Assembly: GCA_963774765.1 (NCBI GenBank)
Contig: CAVZGP010000030.1
Coordinates: 248,001-312,000, forward strand
DNA length: 64,000 nucleotides
Direction: 5' to 3'
Origin: Sva-07 sp963774765
GTDB taxonomy: Bacteria > Actinomycetota > Acidimicrobiia > Acidimicrobiales > Ilumatobacteraceae
In this document: one piece after another, positions 59,063-64,000 of the stretch
How the letters are laid out: every line of letters begins with the position of its first letter
Position numbering within the stretch: the first letter of the stretch is position 1
The notes under the pieces: model-generated
The model's database searches: none
What the model was told of the DNA's origin: nothing
The model's input: only the letters and a program-made list of their open reading frames with translations
Made by a program: the position numbers and the translations under genes

Positions 59063-59622
59063 TGCCGACGATCCGGCTCCCCGCGCTGGTCATCTGGCTC
59101 ACGCTGGTGTGGGCGCTGCTGTGGGGTGACCTCGGCCTGGCCAGCCTGCTGTCCGGGCTCGGCGTCGCCGTGTTCGTCGTGCTGATCGCTCGACCGACCG
59201 GCGTGCAGGGCATCCAACTCACCTCGTTCCACCCGGTGTCGGCGGTGGTGTTCCTCGCGTACTTCCTGATGCAGTTGGTGAAGTCGAACTTCCAGGTGGC
59301 GTGGGAAGTGATCACGCCCGGCTCGAACGTGAATCGGGCGATCATCGCCGTGCCGTTGCACGTCACCACCGTCGGTCTGGTCACCCTGGTCGGCAACGCG
59401 ATCACGCTCACCCCCGGCACGCTCACCGTCGACGTTCGCCGCGACGATCCCGACCTGCCACCGGTGCTGTACGTCCACGCACTGCACTTCACCGACGTCG
59501 CCACCTTGCAACGCGACGTACTCCGGCTCGAGCGACTGGCGGTGCGGGCGTTCGGCACCAAGAGCCAACGTGCCGAACTCGACCGTGTCGTCGCGACGTG
59601 GCCGACCGAGGAGGCGCGATGA
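59059..59622 (+). CDS. mrpE: Mrp Na+/H+ antiporter subunit E
   Basis: 187 residues. Two or three N-terminal helices (LVIWLTLVWALLWGDLG; LLSGLGVAVFVVLIARP), AYFLMQLVKSNFQVAWEVIT and the MrpE core VGNAITLTPGTLTVDV, then a soluble tail. ATGA overlap with mrpD. Confidence 0.93.
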   Translation: MMPTIRLPALVIWLTLVWALLWGDLGLASLLSGLGVAVFVVLIARPTGVQGIQLTSFHPVSAVVFLAYFLMQLVKSNFQVAWEVITPGSNVNRAIIAVPLHVTTVGLVTLVGNAITLTPGTLTVDVRRDDPDLPPVLYVHALHFTDVATLQRDVLRLERLAVRAFGTKSQRAELDRVVATWPTEEAR

Positions 59623-59870
59623 CAGCGTTTGCGTTCGTAGTACTGGCCGTCGGAGCAGCCGGATTCCTGTTCCGGCTGTTGCGGGGCCCCAGCTTGTCCG
59701 ACCGTGTGGTCGGCCTCGACGGTCTGCAGTCGGTCCTGGTGATCGCCATCATCGTCGCCGCGGCGCAATCCGACAGCGGCATCACGATCGAGACGGTGCT
59801 CGTCGCCGTGCTCGTCGGGTTCGTCGGAACCACCGCGCTGTCGCGGTTCATCGAACGGCGGGGCAACTGA
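59619..59870 (+). CDS. mrpF: Mrp Na+/H+ antiporter subunit F
   Basis: 83 residues, three helices; FLFRLLRGPSLSDRVVGLDG (about 16-35) is the MrpF signature loop. ATGA overlap with mrpE and a 1-bp overlap with mrpG. Confidence 0.93.
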   Translation: MTAFAFVVLAVGAAGFLFRLLRGPSLSDRVVGLDGLQSVLVIAIIVAAAQSDSGITIETVLVAVLVGFVGTTALSRFIERRGN

Positions 59871-60214
59871 TGGACATCGTCAGCGGCATCTTGATCATCG
59901 CCGGCGCCGCGCTCGCGATGATCGGTGGGATCGGCGCCGTGAGGTTCCGCGACCTCTACTCGCGCATGCACGCCGCCGCGAAGGCGCCGACCCTCGGCCT
60001 CGTGCTCGTCTCGATCGGCGCGGCGATCGCGATCGACACGCTGCTCGCCTACACGACGCTGTTGCTGGTGGTGATCCTGCAGTTGATGTCGTCGCCCGTC
60101 GGCGCGCACGCGCTCAGCCGGGCGTCTCGCCGCCAGACCCCCGTCGCGCTCGACGGCCCCGATGATCTCTCACGCGACGAGGCCGCCGCGAGCGAACCAC
60201 ATCCCGAGCGGTGA
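59870..60214 (+). CDS. mrpG: Mrp Na+/H+ antiporter subunit G
   Basis: 114 residues, three helices; IGAVRFRDLYSRMHAAAKAP (about 20-39) is the MrpG signature. Its start uses the last base of the mrpF stop. Its own stop codon lies inside a family A palindrome, which may act as the end of the seven-gene transcript. Confidence 0.93.
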   Translation: MDIVSGILIIAGAALAMIGGIGAVRFRDLYSRMHAAAKAPTLGLVLVSIGAAIAIDTLLAYTTLLLVVILQLMSSPVGAHALSRASRRQTPVALDGPDDLSRDEAAASEPHPER

Positions 60215-60248
60215 GCGAAACCGCCGGATGCGGTGGTCTGGCTCATCG
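60209..60248 (+). repeat. 40-bp palindromic repeat, family A copy 6 (divergent)
   Basis: CGGTGAGCGAAACCGCCGG ... CGGTGGTCTGGCTCATCG. More substitutions than the other five, including in the left arm, where the TGA also provides the mrpG stop codon. It lies between convergent mrpG and the cyclophilin gene. Confidence 0.8.
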
Positions 60249-60267
60249 CAAGCCCTGCGGGTGACGT

Positions 60268-60978
60268 TCAGGACTGGACGATGCGGATCGACTGGATCCC
60301 GACGGGTTCCGTCGGGACGCCGTCGGGTGAGCCGGCAGCCGCCATCGCTTCGACGGTGCTGTCGAGGCCGTCGGTGACCTGCCCGAAAAGCGCGTACTCG
60401 GGTGGAAGCGCCTCACCGTCGGAGCCGGTGATGATGAAGAACTGGCTTCCGGCGCTGTCGGGCGCCTGCGTCTTGGCCATCGCGATCGAGCCGACCTGGT
60501 ACTGCCCGGGGGCGGGAGGTTCGTCGACGATCGTGTAGCCGGGGCCGCCCGTGCCCGTCGCCGTCGGGTCGCCGCACTGCACCACGAAGTTCGGGATGAT
60601 GCGATGACACACCGTGTCGTCGAAGTACTGGTTGCGTGCCAGGAACACGAAGTTGTTCGCCGCGACGGGTGCGGATTCGGGATCGAGGGCGATGGTGAAC
60701 TCGCCCTTGTTCGTCGTCACGATCGCCTCATACGACGCACCCACCTCGAGACACGTCGGGGGCGGGGCGTCGAACTGCTGTGTCTGCTCGTCGGCGCCGT
60801 CGACCGGCGGGCAGTCGCTCGCTGACGCCTCGATCGTGACGTCCGATTCGGTGACGTCGGTCGTGGTGACCTCGGTCGAGTCGGACGCGGTCGGCTCCGA
60901 CGTCGCGTCGTCGCTGCCGCACGCGGCACCGAGCACCACGACGACGGCCAGTGCAGCCAGCAGGCGAGTCGTGACCAT
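60268..60978 (-). CDS. Cyclophilin-type peptidyl-prolyl isomerase lipoprotein
   Basis: 236 residues. Signal peptide with lipobox LGAAC (Cys ~20), Ser/Thr-rich linker, then a compact cyclophilin domain (about 78-236) with CHRIIPNFVVQCGDPTATGT and GSQFFIITGSDG. The active-site Arg and Phe/Gln positions are present. It assists folding of exported proteins at the outer face of the membrane. Five bp after the small membrane-protein gene; probably co-transcribed. Confidence 0.9.
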   Translation of the reverse strand: MVTTRLLAALAVVVVLGAACGSDDATSEPTASDSTEVTTTDVTESDVTIEASASDCPPVDGADEQTQQFDAPPPTCLEVGASYEAIVTTNKGEFTIALDPESAPVAANNFVFLARNQYFDDTVCHRIIPNFVVQCGDPTATGTGGPGYTIVDEPPAPGQYQVGSIAMAKTQAPDSAGSQFFIITGSDGEALPPEYALFGQVTDGLDSTVEAMAAAGSPDGVPTEPVGIQSIRIVQS

Positions 60979-60983
60979 CTCGA

Positions 60984-61250
60984 TCAGCCCCCGGTCGTCG
61001 AGGGCACCGTGTCGACAACGGTGTCGGGGATCGTCTCGGCGATCGGCTCGGGGACAGTGACCGGTGTGCTCGGTTCGTCGTCGTCGCCGACGACGTTGCT
61101 GGCGATCCAGACGAACAGCACCACCGCGACGACGGCTGCCACGCCGATCCCCACCTTGCGGTAGAGCTTGCGCCGGCTGGCGGCCTGCTGCTCCTGCTGG
61201 TGCTTCAGTGCACGGTTTGCCTTTTGACGTTCACGCTTCTCGGTACCCAC
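60984..61250 (-). CDS. Small single-pass membrane protein
   Basis: 88 residues. Basic cytoplasmic N-terminus (KRERQKANRALKHQQEQQAA, SRRKLYRK), one helix (VGIGVAAVVAVVLFVWIAS) and a Pro/Thr-rich outside tail. Similar small proteins precede cyclophilin genes in other actinobacteria. Function unknown; the pairing suggests an envelope-folding role. Confidence 0.8.
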   Translation of the reverse strand: MGTEKRERQKANRALKHQQEQQAASRRKLYRKVGIGVAAVVAVVLFVWIASNVVGDDDEPSTPVTVPEPIAETIPDTVVDTVPSTTGG

Positions 61251-61318
61251 AGGAGCGGCAGGCTACCGGCCCGGGCCGCCTCAAGTCGGGCGCCTCGTCG
61301 GCCGATGATCCTGCTGAA

Positions 61319-62305
61319 ATGAGGCGGCAGGCGGTGGCAGGCGCAGCGGTGATCCCGGCTGTGCGGTGGGCGGGCCGGTTCGCGTCCGCCGCCGGCTTCG
61401 TCGCCTGGTCGATCTGGCTCGTGTGGCGGGCCTCGTCGTCATCCGGCGTGATGAGCGTTGCAGTGCTCGTCCTCGAAGTCGCCGCGTTGCTCGTCTCGAT
61501 GATCGTCAGTGCCGCCCTGTGGTCGTTGCCGGGTCGGATTCGTCCCTCGACACGGTCGAGCTCGCTCGTCGACGTGGTCGGCGAACTGTTGGACGTCGAC
61601 GAACTCGCCTCGCTCGAGGCACACGGCGCGGATGACACCGGAGAGGTCGCACGCGCGCGGCGGGGTCTCGAATTGCTCGACCCGCGGACGTCGCGCACGG
61701 CATTCGGCCCGCATCTCGCTGTGACCGCCTGGGCGGTGGTCGCGGTCGAGGGTATCCGTCGGATGCTGTTCGTGATGCTGCTGGTGGCCGTGCTGTTGAG
61801 CGGTCGCTTCCCCATCGACCTGCCTCGCTGGACGATGGTCGCTGCGCTGGTGGTCGCCCAGGTGCTGTTCTCGATGAGTCACTGGATGCTCTCCGGTGGC
61901 GTGCTGCGGCCGGGCCTCCGCCTGCGCTGGTCGATGGCCTCGGTCGGCGCGGGGCTCGGTGACGGAACGTCGCGAACGGGCCTGCCGATTCGGTGGACGG
62001 CGACGTTGGCGACGATGGTGGTGCTGAACCTCGCGGTGGCCCTGCGGGGTGTCAGCGATCGCTGGACGCACGGCCTCGGCCCGATGCCGCACGACGAGCG
62101 GGTCGTCGCGATGGTCGTGTCGTGGTGGCTGGTCCTCGTCGGCTTTGCGGCGCTACGGGTCCTGGCCAAGCCGTCGCTGGGCTTCTACGGTGCGACTCGT
62201 CGACTGGAGGAGACCTCCACCCGTCGCCTCGCTCTGGGCGCCACGCTCTCCGTCGCGCTGGTCGGTTTCGTCGCGGGTGTGATTCCCGGCGGACTGCCGG
62301 CGTGA
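61319..62305 (+). CDS. Polytopic membrane protein of unknown function
   Basis: 328 residues, about seven predicted helices (VMSVAVLVLEVAALLVSMIV; GIRRMLFVMLLVAVLLSG; WTMVAALVVAQVLFSMSHWM; VVAMVVSWWLVLVGFAALRV; LALGATLSVALVGFVAGVIP). A soluble segment (about 75-125) separates helices 2 and 3. No motif I recognise. ATG 61319 has no strong ribosome site. Tandem upstream of the MoaD-like gene. Confidence 0.75.
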   Translation: MRRQAVAGAAVIPAVRWAGRFASAAGFVAWSIWLVWRASSSSGVMSVAVLVLEVAALLVSMIVSAALWSLPGRIRPSTRSSSLVDVVGELLDVDELASLEAHGADDTGEVARARRGLELLDPRTSRTAFGPHLAVTAWAVVAVEGIRRMLFVMLLVAVLLSGRFPIDLPRWTMVAALVVAQVLFSMSHWMLSGGVLRPGLRLRWSMASVGAGLGDGTSRTGLPIRWTATLATMVVLNLAVALRGVSDRWTHGLGPMPHDERVVAMVVSWWLVLVGFAALRVLAKPSLGFYGATRRLEETSTRRLALGATLSVALVGFVAGVIPGGLPA

Positions 62306-62373
62306 CCGGCTCTGCCCGACGAGCTGCGGTCCGAACCCGGTCTGGGGTCGACGACGCTTGTAGATTGATCACC

Positions 62374-62616
62374 GTGCCACGACTTCGTCTGTTCGCTTCG
62401 GCCCGTGAGGCTGCCGGAACGGGGACCGATGTCGTGGACGGCGGCACCGTTCGCGAAGTGCTCACCGCGGCCGAGGCGCGTTACGGCGCTCGGTTCGCCG
62501 AGGTGCTCGGTACCTGCCGCGTGTGGGTGAACGGTGAGGACATCTCGATCGACGCACCTGTCGGCCAACATGACGAGGTGGCGGTTCTGCCACCCGTGTC
62601 CGGAGGATCCACGTGA
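62374..62616 (+). CDS. MoaD/ThiS-family ubiquitin-like protein
   Basis: 80 residues, a single beta-grasp domain: PRLRLFASAREAAGTGTDVV, VWVNGEDISIDAPVGQHDEV and AVLPPVSGG. MoaD and ThiS end in a free Gly-Gly that is thiocarboxylated. Here two residues (Ser-Thr) follow the GG, so activation would need trimming or the protein is not a classical carrier. GTG 62374 start. Its stop overlaps the GTG of the next gene (GTGA). No other moa genes nearby. Confidence 0.83.
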   Translation: MPRLRLFASAREAAGTGTDVVDGGTVREVLTAAEARYGARFAEVLGTCRVWVNGEDISIDAPVGQHDEVAVLPPVSGGST

Positions 62617-63104
62617 CCACCACCCAGCTGCCCGACCCAGCGAGTCTCTCGCTCGACGAGCTCCGCAGTCTGCGCAATCAGTTGCAGCTCGAAGACGACG
62701 TGGTGTCCTATGCCCGCCGTGTCGCCCAGGCGCGCCTCGACCTCGTCAAGGCCGAGGCGAAACACCGAACGGCCGGCAGCGAGGCGGTCGTCGACGAGGA
62801 ACTGCGCACCGTGCTGTCGAGCCATCTCACCGGCGGTCCCGCGCGGCCGCCGCGGCCCACCGAGGATCTGAGCGACCATCCGCTGGCGGTCGAGCTCGAC
62901 GAGCTGTGCGCCGCGAACGGTCTGGGTCGACTGAAGACGCTCGACGATGCTCAATTGGTCACGTTGACCTCGGCCATTGCCGAGTTCGAGGAGAAGGTGT
63001 CGTCGGATCGCCGCGCCCGCTTCGATCAGCTCGACGAACTCAGCGCCGAGCTGGTTCGGCGATACCGCGACGGCGAAGCCGACGTCAACAGCCTCCCGGA
63101 CTGA
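62613..63104 (+). CDS. RsiG-like c-di-GMP-responsive anti-sigma factor family protein
   Basis: 163 residues forming an antiparallel helical hairpin. The RsiG c-di-GMP motif is E-x3-S-x2-R-x3-Q-x3-D. Helix 1 has DDVVSYARRVAQARLD (about 28-43), matching with Asp for the first Glu. Helix 2 has EEKVSSDRRARFDQLD (about 131-146), matching with Phe for Gln. The end ELVRRYRDGEADVNSLPD is also typical of the family. In Streptomyces RsiG with c-di-GMP sequesters sigma factor WhiG; no WhiG-like gene is in this window. Translationally coupled to the MoaD-like gene; mshA follows after 36 bp. Confidence 0.8.
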   Translation: MTTTQLPDPASLSLDELRSLRNQLQLEDDVVSYARRVAQARLDLVKAEAKHRTAGSEAVVDEELRTVLSSHLTGGPARPPRPTEDLSDHPLAVELDELCAANGLGRLKTLDDAQLVTLTSAIAEFEEKVSSDRRARFDQLDELSAELVRRYRDGEADVNSLPD

Positions 63105-63140
63105 CCGAATCACCGAAGCGTTGTTATCGTCTGCGGGGTC

Positions 63141-64000
63141 GTGCAACGTGCCGCAGTGATCTCACTCCACACGTCTCCGCTGCTGCAACCGGGTTCCGGC
63201 GACAGCGGTGGGATGAACGTGTACGTGCGCGAGCTGGGTTCCGCGCTCGCTCAGGCCGGCGTCGAGACCACCACCTTCACCAGAGCCGATCGCGACGGAC
63301 TGCCCGACGAGGTCATCGTCGAACCGGGCCACCGCGTCGTCCACATCCAGGCCGGCCCGCACCACCTTCCGAAAGAAGCCCTGGCCGAGGTGACCGACGA
63401 GTTCCGTCGGGGGATGCTCGACTGGTTCTCCCGCAACGACCGGCCCGACGTGATCCACGCCAACTACTGGCTCAGCGGAGTCGTCGGTCACCGGCTCAAA
63501 CACGAACTCGACGTGCCCTTCGTGTCGACATTCCACACGCTTGCGCGGGTCAAGGCCGCCCACGGCGACCCGGAACCAGCGTGGCGTGATCGAGCCGAAG
63601 CCGAGATCGTCCACTGCGCCGACGCGATCTGCGTGAGCTGCGACGAGGAAGCCGACCTGTTCCGCCTCCACTACGGCGATCCGCAGGGCCGACTCGAGAT
63701 CATCGCCCCCGGCGTCGAGCACGCGTTCTTCGCGCCTGGTGACCAGGCGGGTGCACGTCGGGCGCTCGGCTTCGACATCGATCGTCCGCTGCTGTTGTTC
63801 GTCGGGCGCATCCAGCCGCTCAAAGGTCCCGACGTGGCGATCCGCGCGCTGGCGGCACTCGACGACGCTCGCGCGCAGCTCGTCATCGTCGGTGGTGCGA
63901 GCGGCCTCGAGGGAGACGTCGAGACCATGCGCGCCCATGCGCTGGTCGACGAACTCGGACTGCACGATCGGGTGTGTTTCGTCGAGCCGCAACCGCACCA
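63141..64000 (+). CDS. mshA: D-inositol-3-phosphate glycosyltransferase MshA (3'-truncated by window edge)
   Basis: GTG 63141 opens a frame that runs past the right edge; 286 residues are visible. AAVISLHTSPLLQPGSGDSG followed by GMNVYVRELGSAL is the MshA-specific start. DVIHANYWLSGVVGHRLKHE and FVSTFHTLARVKA complete the N-terminal GT-B domain, and LLLFVGRIQPLKGPDVAIRA opens the nucleotide-sugar domain. It transfers GlcNAc to inositol-3-phosphate, the first step of mycothiol synthesis. Thirty-six bp after the RsiG-like gene, possibly the same transcript. Confidence 0.93.
   Translation, partial: MQRAAVISLHTSPLLQPGSGDSGGMNVYVRELGSALAQAGVETTTFTRADRDGLPDEVIVEPGHRVVHIQAGPHHLPKEALAEVTDEFRRGMLDWFSRNDRPDVIHANYWLSGVVGHRLKHELDVPFVSTFHTLARVKAAHGDPEPAWRDRAEAEIVHCADAICVSCDEEADLFRLHYGDPQGRLEIIAPGVEHAFFAPGDQAGARRALGFDIDRPLLLFVGRIQPLKGPDVAIRALAALDDARAQLVIVGGASGLEGDVETMRAHALVDELGLHDRVCFVEPQPH

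Overview
The window is high-GC DNA from a free-living actinobacterium. Support comes from the mycothiol glycosyltransferase MshA, an RsiG-type c-di-GMP/anti-sigma protein, a HspR (HAIR) operator in front of clpB, a DUF222/HNH protein, a candidate 6C RNA and an ethylmalonyl-CoA mutase. The mixture, with a giant Ig-like protein beside MoxR/DUF58/transglutaminase genes and many small REP-like palindromes, most resembles marine Acidimicrobiia such as Ilumatobacter. That assignment is inference from gene content, not from a marker gene.

Layout. 1-8.6 kb: a giant Ig/cadherin-repeat surface protein facing a MoxR-DUF58-transglutaminase operon whose transglutaminase has lost its Cys and His. 8.7-12.4 kb: a SWIM protein and a SNF2 helicase (frameshifted). 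12.5-16.6 kb: an HNH gene followed by a graveyard of broken genes: an IS3 relic, an IS110 scrap, fragments of an ATPase regulator and a methyltransferase, and a split nucleotidyltransferase. 16.6-21.5 kb: a Baeyer-Villiger monooxygenase fused to an esterase, an LLM flavoprotein and an oxidative N-demethylase. 21.5-28.1 kb: clpB, a two-component system, and an MFS exporter with its TetR regulator. 28-38 kb: a VOC protein, a membrane protein, a HisD-like dehydrogenase, a Rieske oxygenase, purA-purB, a thioesterase, pyrE and an FAD oxidase. 38-45 kb: an RND transporter (frameshifted), a flavin monooxygenase, a HExxH peptidase and three tRNAs (Glu, Asp, Phe). 45-50 kb: a carotenoid hydroxylase, two alpha/beta hydrolases, a LysM lipoprotein, a 2OG-oxygenase-like protein, and a DUF559 gene flanked by palindromes. 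50-54 kb: ethylmalonyl-CoA mutase, a 6C-like RNA, aat and 3-hydroxyacyl-CoA dehydrogenase. 54-60 kb: the complete, translationally coupled mrpABCDEFG antiporter operon. 60-64 kb: a lipoprotein cyclophilin, two membrane proteins, a MoaD-like protein, the RsiG-like protein and the start of mshA, cut by the right edge.

Four genes (Ig-like protein, SNF2 helicase, nucleotidyltransferase, RND transporter) are each split by a shift of the same sense, as if one base were inserted. This may be systematic sequence error rather than biology. Three families of small palindromes occupy intergenic spaces: a 40-bp element (six copies), a TGTGTGAGCGACAA hairpin (three copies around one gene), and a TCTGA/TCAGA-centred palindrome at gene ends (three copies).
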